Positions 16,947 through 25,261 of a DNA stretch of 64,000 nucleotides are shown piece by piece. The notes beneath the pieces were generated by a model. That model searched no databases and was not told where the DNA came from. It saw only the letters and a list, made by a program, of their open reading frames with translations. The DNA lies in the NCBI RefSeq assembly GCF_026339955.1, contig NZ_JAPEPW010000001.1, positions 930,001-994,000 on the forward strand, in the 5' to 3' direction. Both the position numbers and the translations under genes were made by a program. Source of the stretch: Streptomyces sp. NBC_01549. GTDB taxonomy: Bacteria > Actinomycetota > Actinomycetes > Streptomycetales > Streptomycetaceae. Within the stretch, counting starts at the first letter, position 1; every line of letters starts with the position of its first letter.

Positions 16947-17645
16947 GTGTCCATATCTCGCCGTACCGCACGTTCCGTGCGAATCCTCGGTGTCGCCTCC
17001 GCCACCGCCGCGCTCGCGCTCGGTGCCGCCGGCAACGCCCTTGCTTGCAACATCAGTGAGTTCTCCGCCGAAGCCAAGTGCGACGGCGCCAAGGGCATCA
17101 TCTCCGTCACGGACGTGGACGCCTCCGGCACTCCGGCGGTCGTCTCCGTGTTCCTCGAGAACAACGGTGCCGACGTGCAGAAGGTCGGCCAGCAGGAGGT
17201 CAAGGGCTCGCGCGAAGGTGTCACCATCACCTTCGCCGAGGACTGGAAGCCGAACGCCACGTACCGCGTCCACGTCAAGGCCGGGAACCAGGTCGACAAG
17301 GACATCCCGACGAACGTGACCGCTCCGTCCACGGCATGCGCGACCACCGAGTCGCCGTCGCCGTCGGCGTCGGCCTCGGAGACCCCGAAGCCGTCGGAGA
17401 CCCCGTCCTCGCCCGCCTCCTCGGAGACGCCTTCCGCGAACCCGTCGGAGTCGGAGAGCAGCGCCGCTCCCGCGACGCCGGGCGACAACGCCCCGTCGCC
17501 CGCGGCCGGTAGCTCCAACCTCGCCGAGACCGGTGCGAACTCCAACACGCCGATGATCGCCGGTATCGCCGGTGCCCTCGTGGTGGTCGGCGGCGGAGCG
17601 GTGTTCTTCGGCATGCGTCGCCGCGGCGCCTCGAAGTCGAGCTGA
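16947..17645 (+). CDS. LAETG-anchored surface protein (sortase substrate)
   Basis: 232 residues from GTG with GAAGGG upstream. A signal peptide covers residues 1-33 ([29 protein letters not shown]). The extracellular domain (about 34-130) has two Cys early ([17 protein letters not shown]) and a third in STACATTE. A Ser/Pro/Thr/Glu-rich stalk (about 130-195) follows. The C-terminal sorting signal has LAETG, a hydrophobic segment ([20 protein letters not shown]) and the basic tail [10 protein letters not shown]. Streptomyces class E sortases recognise LAxTG, so it should be linked to the cell wall. The function of the exposed domain is unknown. Confidence 0.9.
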   Translation: MSISRRTARSVRILGVASATAALALGAAGNALACNISEFSAEAKCDGAKGIISVTDVDASGTPAVVSVFLENNGADVQKVGQQEVKGSREGVTITFAEDWKPNATYRVHVKAGNQVDKDIPTNVTAPSTACATTESPSPSASASETPKPSETPSSPASSETPSANPSESESSAAPATPGDNAPSPAAGSSNLAETGANSNTPMIAGIAGALVVVGGGAVFFGMRRRGASKSS

Positions 17646-17671
17646 ACCGCACACCGTACGTCTGAGTGAAA

Positions 17672-17709
17672 CGTGTGGCCCGCCCCTCTCGAAGGGAGCG
17701 GGCCACACG
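17672..17709. terminator. Strong 12-bp stem-loop terminator
   Basis: CGTGTGGCCCGC at 17672-17683 is perfectly complementary to 17698-17709; the loop can close further with CCCT/AGGG. It lies 27 nt after the LAETG protein stop. There is no T run, as is common in Streptomyces, and it could work in both directions. Confidence 0.8.
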
Positions 17710-17730
17710 CCTGTCCGGGTGGTGCGCCTG

Positions 17731-18012
17731 CTACCCGAAGGTCGCCCGCTCCAGCCAGAAGTCCAGCAGCTCCCGCTCCCCCAGCACCTCCAACCGCGCG
17801 TCGTCCAGCGGGAGTCGGCGGTAGAAGGCGAGACGCCGAGTGGGTCATCGAGCTCACCGAGGAGGGCGTCACCTGGCGCCGGAACCACGAGAAGGCGACC
17901 GTGCCACATCGGGCGCCACCTCGTACGGCAGCCCGGCCGCCGGCGTCGCGTCGGCGCGGTGGATCACCAGCTCGATCGCGTCGCAGTAGCGGTCATGTGC
18001 GAGTGGCGTCAT
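17731..18012 (-). pseudogene. Shattered maleylpyruvate-isomerase-family gene with an inverted segment
   Basis: Four pieces of one mycothiol-dependent maleylpyruvate isomerase-type protein are visible. On the minus strand, 18012 downward reads MTPLAHDRYCDAI (typical N terminus) fused directly to ELVIHRADATPAAGLPYEVAPDVA (normally about 110 residues further on). On the plus strand, 17832-17903 reads DAEWVIELTEEGVTWRRNHEKATV, the next family segment but inverted. On the minus strand again, about 17832-17731 reads LAFYRRLPLDDARLEVLGERELLDFW and ends ERATFG then TAG, the family C terminus. So the gene has at least one large deletion and a 72-bp inversion. The 9-mer AGAAGGCGA occurs at 17823-17831 and 17890-17898. 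It encodes no functional product. Confidence 0.8.
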
Positions 18013-18022
18013 GATCCGTACC

Positions 18023-19144
18023 TTATGGCGCCGGCGGCTCTCCGAGCACGACGATTTCGGCTGCCTCGAACACCACGCCGACCTCGTCACCGGGCGCGGG
18101 CGCCTCCCGTAGCGCGCACGCCGCCTCGATGCGCGGCGCGCCTTCCGGCAGTAGCTGTACGGCGACGTGGGTGCCTCGGAAGGTGCGTGCGGCCACGGTG
18201 CAGCGCAGCCCGTCCGCGGGGGCGACCAGCCGTACACCGGCGGGCCGTACAAGGAGCGTGCCGGGTCCCTGCGGGGTACCCTCCGGTACCGGGAGCCTCC
18301 CCCATGGGGTGTCCGCGATCCGGTCACGCACCGTCGCCGCCACCACGTTGTCGAAGCCGAGGAACCGTGCCACGAACTCGTCCCCCGGGTGCTGCCAGAC
18401 CTCAAGTGGCGTGCCGGACTGGGCGATCCGCCCCTCACGCATCACCACGACCCGGTCGGCGAGCGCGAAGGCCTCGCCCTGGTCGTGGGTGACCGCGAGC
18501 ACGGTCGTGCCCAACTCTCCGAAGAGCTGCCGGAGTTCGACGACGAGCCGTTCGCGCAGCGAGCGGTCCAGCTGGCCGAGCGGCTCATCGAGCATCAGCA
18601 GCCGGGGGCGCGGCGCGAGCGCACGGGCCAGCGCGACCCGCTGCTGCTCACCGCCGGAGAGGGCGGCGACGGCGCGCGCACGAGCCCCCGGCAGCCCCAC
18701 GAGTTCCAGCAACTCCTCGACCCGTACGGCCTGTTGGGCCTTCGACGCGCCGTGCATACGCAGCCCGAAGGCGACATTGCCGCCCACGTCCCGCTGCGGG
18801 AAGAGCTGATGGTCCTGGAACATGAGTCCGACGCCCCGCTTGTGCGCGGGCACCCCTGCCTGGTCGCGTCCCGCCAGGAGCACGTGGCCCGCGTCGAGCG
18901 ACTGCAATCCGGCCACCGCGCGCAGCAGCGTGGACTTGCCGCTGCCGCTGGGTCCGAGCACACACACGATCTCGTGCTCGGCGACGTCGAGGCCGACGGC
19001 GTCGAGCACCGGCCGACCGCCGAAGCGTACGGTCGCGGCCTCGACCCTCAGCAGGGCGTTACGCGTCCGGGGATGCACCGGCGTCGGCATCCGCTCATGC
19101 GTCTCCTGCGCCACCTCTGTCGCTTGCTTCGCGAGCCGCGCCAT
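18023..19144 (-). CDS. thiQ: Thiamine ABC transporter ATP-binding protein
   Basis: 373 residues from ATG 19144, which overlaps the permease stop (TGATG). It has an N-terminal 40-residue extension, then a complete ABC ATPase: Walker A GPSGSGKST, Q-loop MFQDHQLFPQRDV, signature LSGGEQQRVALARALA, Walker B LLMLDEPLGQLD, H-loop VTHDQGEA. About residues 270-373 form a TOBE-like regulatory domain (LLVRPAGVRLVAPADGLRCTVAARTFRGTHVAVQL), as in Fe3+/spermidine-type importers. Assignment to thiamine comes from the operon: ThiB-like binding protein and a TPP riboswitch upstream. Confidence 0.86.
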   Translation of the reverse strand: MARLAKQATEVAQETHERMPTPVHPRTRNALLRVEAATVRFGGRPVLDAVGLDVAEHEIVCVLGPSGSGKSTLLRAVAGLQSLDAGHVLLAGRDQAGVPAHKRGVGLMFQDHQLFPQRDVGGNVAFGLRMHGASKAQQAVRVEELLELVGLPGARARAVAALSGGEQQRVALARALAPRPRLLMLDEPLGQLDRSLRERLVVELRQLFGELGTTVLAVTHDQGEAFALADRVVVMREGRIAQSGTPLEVWQHPGDEFVARFLGFDNVVAATVRDRIADTPWGRLPVPEGTPQGPGTLLVRPAGVRLVAPADGLRCTVAARTFRGTHVAVQLLPEGAPRIEAACALREAPAPGDEVGVVFEAAEIVVLGEPPAP

Positions 19145-20832
19145 CAGAACTCCCCCGTCCGGTCGGTGCGGATGCGCTCCAACAGCAGCAGGGCCACCGC
19201 GCACACCACCATCAAGATCGTCGAAAGGGCCATCGCCTGGCCGTAGTTGAGGTCACCCGCGCGCCCGAGCAGCCGGGCCACGGCGACCGGCAGGGTCGGG
19301 TTGTCGGGCCGCGCGATGAAGACCGTCGCCCCGAACTCGCCCAGCGACACGGCGAAGGCGAACCCCGCCGCGATCAGCAGCGCCCGCCGCACCATCGGCA
19401 GATCGACCTCCCGCCACACCCGCCACGGCGACGCCCCGAGGACGGCTGCCGCCTCCCGGAGCCGCCCGTCCACCGCCCGCAGCACCGGCAGCATGGTCCG
19501 TACGACGAAGGGGACACCCACCAGCGCCTGCGCGAGCGGCACCAGGATCCACGAGGAGCGCAGATCCAGCGGCGGTTCGTCGAGCGCGATCAGGAAGCCG
19601 AACCCGACGGTCACGGCGGACACACCGAGCGGCAGCATCAGCAGCGCGTCGAAACCCCGTACGAGACGCCCGGTCCGCCTGGTGAGCGCGGCGGCCGCCA
19701 GACCGCCGATCACGACGGCGATGGCGGTGGCGGCGAGCGCGTACTCCAGCGAGTTGCCGATCGCCGCGATCGGTGCCACCAGGAAGATACCGCTGTCGGC
19801 CGAGGTCAACGCCTTGTAGTACGCGAATCCGTAGCCGCCCGGTGCGTCCAGGGACCGCTGGACCAGTACGCCGAGCGGCAGGACGAGCAGGACGAGGATG
19901 CTCGCCAGGACCCCGCCCAGCAGCGCCCACTGACCAGCCCCACACGGTCGGCGCGCGGTCACTTCCGGAGCCACCAGACGCAGGGCGGTCTCCCGGCGGC
20001 GTACGGTCCACGCGTGCACGGCGAGAATCGCGCCGACGGCCACGAACTGGACGATCGTCAGTACCGCCGCGGTCGCGAGGTCGAAGATCTCCGAGGTCTG
20101 CCGGTAGATCTCGACCTCGAGAGTGGAGAAGGTCGGCCCGCCGAGGATCTGCACCACACCGAACGAGGTGAAGGTGAAGAGGAAGACCATCAGCGCGGCG
20201 GCGGCCACGGCCGGGCTCAGCGCCGGCAGCGTCACCCTGCGCCAGGCCGCGAACCGGGAGGCGCCCAGCATCCGCGCGGCCTCCTCCTGACGCGGGTCCA
20301 GCTGCGACCAGAGCCCGCCGACCGTCCGTACGACCACCGCGTAGTTGAAGAAGACATGCGCGAGCAGAATCGCCCAGACGGTGGTGTCCAGCCGTACGCC
20401 CCACAGCTGGTCAAGGAATCCGCCCCGGCCTACGAGGGCGAGGAACGCCGTACCGACCACGACCGTCGGCAGGACGAACGGGACCGTCACCACCGCCCGC
20501 AGCACCTGCTTGCCCCTGAAGTCGAAGCGCGCGAAGACATACGCGCCGGGGAGCGCGATCAGCAGCGTGAGCGCCGTGGAGGCGAGCGCCTGCCAGGTGG
20601 TGAACCACAGGACGTGCCGGATGTCGGACTGCGCGAGCACCTCACCGATCCGCCCGAACCGCCAGACCCCGTCGATCTTGAGGCCGCGGGCGACGATCGC
20701 GGCGACGGGGTAGGCGAAGAAGACGGCGAAGAACGCGACGGGCAGGGCCATCAGCCCGATCCGCGTCGCGCTCTCCTTGCGGCTCCTTCGAGGCGCTACT
20801 TCAGTACGAGCGAGGTCCACGACTTGACCCAC
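19144..20832 (-). CDS. thiP: Thiamine ABC transporter permease (fused two-domain)
   Basis: 562 residues with two repeated BPD-transport units, each with the EAA loop: EEAARMLGASRFAAWRRVTLPALSP (about 190-215) and REAAAVLGASPWRVWREVDLPMVRR (about 465-490). About twelve transmembrane segments are visible. This tandem permease architecture is that of ThiP and Fe3+-type (SfuB) permeases. The GTG at 20832 overlaps the 3' end of the binding-protein gene by 37 nt; GTG 20820 is a plausible alternative, and no clear ribosome binding site decides. It forms the membrane channel for thiamine import with ThiQ and ThiB. Confidence 0.87.
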   Translation of the reverse strand: MGQVVDLARTEVAPRRSRKESATRIGLMALPVAFFAVFFAYPVAAIVARGLKIDGVWRFGRIGEVLAQSDIRHVLWFTTWQALASTALTLLIALPGAYVFARFDFRGKQVLRAVVTVPFVLPTVVVGTAFLALVGRGGFLDQLWGVRLDTTVWAILLAHVFFNYAVVVRTVGGLWSQLDPRQEEAARMLGASRFAAWRRVTLPALSPAVAAAALMVFLFTFTSFGVVQILGGPTFSTLEVEIYRQTSEIFDLATAAVLTIVQFVAVGAILAVHAWTVRRRETALRLVAPEVTARRPCGAGQWALLGGVLASILVLLVLPLGVLVQRSLDAPGGYGFAYYKALTSADSGIFLVAPIAAIGNSLEYALAATAIAVVIGGLAAAALTRRTGRLVRGFDALLMLPLGVSAVTVGFGFLIALDEPPLDLRSSWILVPLAQALVGVPFVVRTMLPVLRAVDGRLREAAAVLGASPWRVWREVDLPMVRRALLIAAGFAFAVSLGEFGATVFIARPDNPTLPVAVARLLGRAGDLNYGQAMALSTILMVVCAVALLLLERIRTDRTGEF

Positions 20833-21872
20833 TGGTCACGGTTGTCGGCGATCTTGGCGGGGGCCATGGTCTCGGGGTGCTCGGCCTGGGGGCCGAACTT
20901 GACGAATTCCTCGGGCACCTGAGCGGTCTCGCGGACCGGGTACACGAACATGTTCAGCGGCATGTCCTCCTGGAACCTCATGCTGATGAGGAAGTCGAGG
21001 AGTGCCTTGCCGCCCTTCGTGTTCTTCGCGTCGCTCAGCAGCCCCGCGTACTCGATCTGCCGGAAACAGGTGCCGCTCGCGACCCCGGTCGGCGCGGTCT
21101 TCGGCTTCGGGTCGGCGTAGATCACCTCGGCGGGCGGCGAGGAGGCGTACGAGACGACCAGCGGCCGGTCGGCCTTGGCCTTCTTGCCGCCCGCGGACCC
21201 GGAGAATTCGTCGTTGTAGGCCTGCTCCCAGCCGTCGACCACCTTCACGCCGTTGGCCTTGAGCTTCTTCCAGTAGTCCTGCCAGCTGTCGTCGCCGTAC
21301 TTCGCGGCGGTCCCGAGCAGGAAGCCGAGGCCGGGCGAGGACGTGGACGCGTTCTCGGTGACGAGGAGGTTCTTGTACGCGGGCTTGATCAGGTCGTCGA
21401 ACGAGGTGGGCGGGGCCAGCTTGTGCTTGCTGAAGTAGGCCTTGTCGTAGTTGACGCAGATGTCACCGGAGTCGATGGGCGTGACCCGGTGCTTGTCCTG
21501 GTCGATCCGGTACTGCTGGACGATCTGGTCGGAGCCCTTGGCCTCGTACGGCTGGAACAGCCCGTTGTCGAGCGCACGGGACAGCAGGGTGTTGTCGACG
21601 CCGAAGAAGACGTCGCCCTGCGGGTTGTCCTTGGTGAGGATGGCCTTGTTGACGGCCTGCCCGGCGTCGCCGTCCTTGAGGACCTTGACCTTGTACCCGG
21701 ACTGCTTCTCGAAGTCCCCCAGCACGCTCTTCGACACGGCCCACGAGTCGTGGCTGACGAGCGTGACGGTCTTGGGGTCCCCGGCCCCGCCGCTGTCGGA
21801 GGACCCGCACGCGGACAGCGTGACGAGGCCCAGCCCGATGACCACGGCCGTGGTCGTCCTCTTGATGCTCAC
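20796..21872 (-). CDS. thiB: Thiamine ABC transporter substrate-binding lipoprotein
   Basis: 358 residues from GTG, 6 nt after a perfect AGGAGG. The signal peptide has lipobox VTLSACGSS (Cys about residue 22). The mature part TVTLVSHDSWAVSKSVLGDFEKQSGYKVKVLKDGDAGQAVNKAILTKDNPQGDVFFGVDNTLLSRALD matches the ThiB/TbpA thiamine-binding family. Also visible are DSGDICVNYDKAYF and the WEQAYNDEF and SYASSPPAEV segments near the ligand pocket. It captures thiamine or its phosphates outside the membrane and delivers it to ThiP. The TPP riboswitch in its leader supports this identity independently. Confidence 0.9.
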   Translation of the reverse strand: MSIKRTTTAVVIGLGLVTLSACGSSDSGGAGDPKTVTLVSHDSWAVSKSVLGDFEKQSGYKVKVLKDGDAGQAVNKAILTKDNPQGDVFFGVDNTLLSRALDNGLFQPYEAKGSDQIVQQYRIDQDKHRVTPIDSGDICVNYDKAYFSKHKLAPPTSFDDLIKPAYKNLLVTENASTSSPGLGFLLGTAAKYGDDSWQDYWKKLKANGVKVVDGWEQAYNDEFSGSAGGKKAKADRPLVVSYASSPPAEVIYADPKPKTAPTGVASGTCFRQIEYAGLLSDAKNTKGGKALLDFLISMRFQEDMPLNMFVYPVRETAQVPEEFVKFGPQAEHPETMAPAKIADNRDQWVKSWTSLVLK

Positions 21873-21907
21873 TGAATTCCTCCTGGGATGACCAGGAAGA
21901 GACGCGG

Positions 21908-21943
21908 CCCTGCCCGGGATCCTCGGAAGGTTCCCGGGCAGGG
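21908..21943 (-). terminator. Leader hairpin of the TPP riboswitch (expression platform candidate)
   Basis: CCCTGCCCGGGA at 21908-21919 is perfectly complementary to 21932-21943, a 12-bp GC stem with a 12-nt loop. It lies between the TPP aptamer and the thiB ribosome binding site, which is where a thiamine-dependent terminator or sequestering hairpin should be. There is no U run after the stem, so the mode (termination or translation) is undecided. Confidence 0.6.
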
Positions 21944-21963
21944 CGCAACAGCTTGAGTGATGC

Positions 21964-22066
21964 CCGAACTTCCTACCCAGAATGACCTGGGCAAGGTTCA
22001 GAGGGTCTGCGGCCCACCGGTGCTCCGGCTACCGCACTCTCAGCGCTGTGGCGCTCCCCTGTCGGA
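21964..22066 (-). promoter_or_regulatory. TPP riboswitch (THI element)
   Basis: Read on the minus strand, the leader has ACAGGGGAGC, then GCGCTGAGAG (conserved CUGAGA at 22038-22043), then ACCCTCTGAACC (UGAACC at 21995-22000), and after a short helix CTGGGTAGGAAG, matching the conserved GGGUAGGRA. These are the pyrimidine- and pyrophosphate-sensing parts of the TPP aptamer in the right order and spacing. It lies about 90-190 nt upstream of thiB and should lower transporter expression when TPP is abundant. Confidence 0.9.
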
Positions 22067-22160
22067 ATATGAAGATGTCGGAATATCGAATTGCACTGAC
22101 TGGCACGGTGACGGGCACTGGCCGGTGGCACTGCCCGAAAGGGAACTGCCGCGGATCAGA

Positions 22161-23273
22161 CTATCGCTCGGTCGCGGCCAGCTGACCGCATGCCCCGTCG
22201 ATCTCCTGGCCCCGGGTGTCCCGGACGGTCACCGGCACACCATGGGCCGCGATCGCCTCGACGAACGCCTTCTCGTCCTCGGGCCGCGAGGCGGTCCACT
22301 TCGAACCCGGCGTCGGGTTCAGCGGGATGAGATTGACGTGCACGGGCTTGCCCTTGAGCAGCCGCCCGAGCCGGTCACCGCGCCATGCCTGGTCGTTGAT
22401 GTCCCGGATGAGGGCGTACTCGATGGACAGCCGACGTCCGGACTTGGCCGCGTACTCCCAGCCGGCGTCCAGCACCTCGCGCACCTTCCACCGCGTGTTG
22501 ACGGGGACGAGGGTGTCGCGCAGATCGTCGTCCGGGGCGTGCAGCGAGATGGCGAGGCGGCACTTGAAGCCCTCGTCGGAGAACCGGTGGATCGCGGGCA
22601 CCAGCCCGACCGTCGACACGGTGATCCCGCGCTGCGAGAGCCCGAGCCCGTCCGGCTCGGGGTCGGTGAGCGCGCGAATGGCGCCCACGACCCGCTTGTA
22701 GTTGGCGAGCGGCTCGCCCATGCCCATGAAGACGATGTTGCTCAGCCGCGCCGGGCCGCCCGGGATCTCGCCGTCCCTGAGGGCCCGCATCCCGTCCACG
22801 ATCTGGTGCACGATCTCACCGGTGGACAGGTTCCGGTCCAGCCCGGCCTGTCCGGTGGCACAGAAGGGGCAGTTCATCCCGCAGCCCGCCTGCGAGCTGA
22901 TGCACATGGTCACCCGGTCCGGGTAGCGCATCAGCACGGACTCGACGAGCGTGCCGTCGAACAGGCGCCACAGGGTCTTGCGGGTGGTGTCCTGGTCGGT
23001 CGACAGGTGCCGCACGACCGTCATCAGCTCGGGAAGCAGCGCCTCCTGGAGCTTGCCGCGCGCGGCGGCCGGGATGTCCGTCCACTCCGCGGGGTCGTGC
23101 GCGAACCGCGCGAAGTAGTGCTGCGAGAGCTGCTTGGCGCGAAACGGCTTCTCACCGATCGCGGCAACCGCCTCTTTACGCTCGGCGGGCGTGAGGTCGG
23201 CGAGATGCCGCGGCGGCTTCTTGGCTCCGCGGGGGGCGACGAATGTGAGTTCTCCGGGCTTAGGCATGGCCAT
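22161..23273 (-). CDS. rlmN: 23S rRNA (adenine2503-C2)-methyltransferase, radical SAM
   Basis: 370 residues from ATG 23273 ([11 protein letters not shown]); ATG 23267 is also possible. The radical-SAM cluster motif is in [14 protein letters not shown] (CxxxCxxC). Other hallmarks are [11 protein letters not shown], the STVGLVPAI segment, and the C-terminal Cys in IDGACGQLA that acts as the methyl-transfer resolving residue. RlmN methylates A2503 in the peptidyl-transferase centre of 23S rRNA and A37 of some tRNAs. The frame is open to 23387, but the extra N terminus is unlike the family. It is a single gene; the next minus-strand gene downstream is the thiamine operon with its own leader. Confidence 0.95.
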   Translation of the reverse strand: MAMPKPGELTFVAPRGAKKPPRHLADLTPAERKEAVAAIGEKPFRAKQLSQHYFARFAHDPAEWTDIPAAARGKLQEALLPELMTVVRHLSTDQDTTRKTLWRLFDGTLVESVLMRYPDRVTMCISSQAGCGMNCPFCATGQAGLDRNLSTGEIVHQIVDGMRALRDGEIPGGPARLSNIVFMGMGEPLANYKRVVGAIRALTDPEPDGLGLSQRGITVSTVGLVPAIHRFSDEGFKCRLAISLHAPDDDLRDTLVPVNTRWKVREVLDAGWEYAAKSGRRLSIEYALIRDINDQAWRGDRLGRLLKGKPVHVNLIPLNPTPGSKWTASRPEDEKAFVEAIAAHGVPVTVRDTRGQEIDGACGQLAATER

Positions 23274-23796
23274 ACCAGTGTCGCAGATCGAATTGCGTGA
23301 CCTGGGCCGCGAGCCGTGCGGGGTGGTCGTCATGGGCCGTCGCCGGTCGTCGCCGGGCCTTGCCTGGGGGGACTCGGGGCTTGGCACGCCCGCCTGTGCT
23401 GATCAGGCACCGTCGCTTCCCTTGCCGGTGCGGCAGCGGACGTACCCAGCCGCGGAGCGTTGCCGGGCGGGCCAGGAGGCGGCGCGTCGGCAGATCCGCA
23501 GACCGCGCTCGGAGCCGCCCTGACCTGCCGTTTCCCGGCCCGAGGGCGCCCTCGCCCGACACCCGTCCCACGGTGAGCTTCGCTGCGACTCGGGTGAAGC
23601 GCGCTCGAAGGCACGCCCTGGCTCACGTCGGCTGGACTTTCGTCCGGCTCCTAGGCGCGAGATCCTGGTACTCCGACCGTGGACCAGCGCACAAATCCGG
23701 GCTGGTGCGCCTCTCACGCGCCGGAAGGCTCACCTCATGCTCATACGGCTCTCAGTGCGACGGGTACCGTCGCGCCTTCCCCAAGGAGGCCGGGCG
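23274..23796. other. Intergenic region, rlmN / GH3 lipoprotein
   Basis: 523 nt between divergent genes. I see no RNA gene, repeat or coding region I can support; short open frames on both strands lack ribosome binding sites and family features. It must hold the two divergent promoters, but no clear -35/-10 pair stands out. The last 17 nt contain AGGAGG, which serves the plus-strand gene. Confidence 0.6.
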
Positions 23797-25110
23797 ATGG
23801 ATCTCCTGTCGTACCGTGACCGCAGAAGCGCGACACCACCGCCGCGGCTCCCCGGCCGCGCCACGACCGCACGAAGACTGAGCACGGCCGCCGCCGTGGC
23901 GGCGATGCTCCTGGCGGGCTGTGGCACAGACACCCCCAAGGCGGCCCCGCACTCCAGTGGCCCCGGCGTGTCCCTCGCCCCGTCCGCCACGCCTTCCCTC
24001 TCCCGTTCGGCCTTCGCCCCGTCCGCCACGCCTTCCTCCTCTCGTTCGTCCCTCGCTCCGGCCCTCACCTCCGCCGCCACCGCGTGCACCAACAGCACGA
24101 AGCTGGCCGGGTGGTCGAACCGCCGGCTGGCCATGCTGACCGTCGCCGTCCCGGTGTCGGAGACCTCGGTGTCCGACGTCACTTCCGAGGTGAGCGCGGG
24201 TGCGGGCGGCGTGCTGCTGTTCGGCAGCAAGGCTCCGACCGACCTCGGCTCCCGGCTGACCGCCCTGAAGTCCCATGTACCCGGCAAACTGGGCCTGCTG
24301 GTGATGACCGACGAGGAGGGCGGCGGCATCCAGCGCATGTCGAACCTCGTCGGGTCCCTGCCCTGGCCCGCGTACATGGGCGCGCACTGGACCCCGGCCC
24401 AGATCCAGCAGAACGTCACGAAGGTCGCCAAAAAGATGGCTGCCGCCCAGGTCAACATGGACCTCGCGCCGGTGGTCGACGTCGACGGCAGGAACGTGGC
24501 CCCCAGCAAGACCAATCCCGACGGATGGCGGTCCTTCAGCGGCAGCACCTCGGTGGTCTCCAAGGCCGGTGTCGCGTACATGAACGGGCTGCGCGCCGGC
24601 GGCGTGATACCCGTCGTCAAGCACTTCCCGGGCCTCGGCGGCTCCACGTACAACTCCGACTTCGGCCCGGCCCGCACCCTGCCCTGGTCCACCCTGCAGA
24701 AGGTGGGCATCCCGCCGTTCACAGCGGCCATCAAGGCCGGCGCCCCGGCCATCATGGTCTCCAACAACATCGTGCCGGGACTGGGCACCAATCCGGCGAG
24801 CCTGTCACCCACCGCCATCAGCTCCGAGCTGCGCGGCAAGCTGGGATTCAAGGGGCTGGTGGTCACCGACTCGCTCAGCGCCAAGGCCATCTCCGCCGCC
24901 GGCTTCAGCGTTCCCGCCGCCGCCGTCCAGGCCCTGCGCTCCGGCGCCGACATGGTCATGTTCGACCTGGGAGGCAACGTCAGCTCCCAAACGTCCTCGA
25001 TCGCCACGGCGATCACCAATGCGGTGGCCGGCGGACACCTCTCCCGCAGCCGCCTCATCGACGCGGCGGGGCACGTCCTGGCCGTCCGGCACGTGAACCT
25101 CTGCTCCTGA
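23797..25110 (+). CDS. Lipoprotein glycoside hydrolase family 3 (beta-N-acetylhexosaminidase-like)
   Basis: 437 residues from ATG 23797, 7 nt after AGGAGG (an in-frame ATG at 23737 has no site). The N terminus has a signal sequence ending in lipobox MLLAGCGTD. Residues about 50-90 are a Ser/Pro/Ala linker with near repeats (APSATPS). The GH3 barrel shows VLLFGSKAP, MTDEEGGGIQRM, the conserved KHFPGLGG and the likely nucleophile Asp in VVTDSLSAKAI. NagZ-type enzymes use a His in the KHFPGHG region as acid/base; here the motif reads KHFPGLGG, so catalysis may differ. It probably acts on peptidoglycan or chitin-derived sugars at the outer membrane face. Confidence 0.88.
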   Translation: MDLLSYRDRRSATPPPRLPGRATTARRLSTAAAVAAMLLAGCGTDTPKAAPHSSGPGVSLAPSATPSLSRSAFAPSATPSSSRSSLAPALTSAATACTNSTKLAGWSNRRLAMLTVAVPVSETSVSDVTSEVSAGAGGVLLFGSKAPTDLGSRLTALKSHVPGKLGLLVMTDEEGGGIQRMSNLVGSLPWPAYMGAHWTPAQIQQNVTKVAKKMAAAQVNMDLAPVVDVDGRNVAPSKTNPDGWRSFSGSTSVVSKAGVAYMNGLRAGGVIPVVKHFPGLGGSTYNSDFGPARTLPWSTLQKVGIPPFTAAIKAGAPAIMVSNNIVPGLGTNPASLSPTAISSELRGKLGFKGLVVTDSLSAKAISAAGFSVPAAAVQALRSGADMVMFDLGGNVSSQTSSIATAITNAVAGGHLSRSRLIDAAGHVLAVRHVNLCS

Positions 25111-25115
25111 CAGCG

Positions 25116-25152
25116 GGCCCCCTACCAGCGCCAAAGGTGCTGGTAGGGGGCC
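25116..25152. terminator. Long stem-loop terminator after GH3 gene
   Basis: GGCCCCCTACCAGC at 25116-25129 pairs perfectly with 25139-25152; with the inner GCC/GGT the stem reaches 17 bp with one G-U and a loop of AAA. It is 5 nt after the GH3 stop and can also terminate the converging P450 transcript. Confidence 0.85.
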
Positions 25153-25261
25153 TACTCACGTCTGATGCCCGTCAGCTCTCCACGACCTTGGGATCGAACC
25201 TGTAAACGATTGGCGTCGGTGCCTGCTCCCGCTGTCGGCCGGACAGCGAGAGCGGGCGTTC

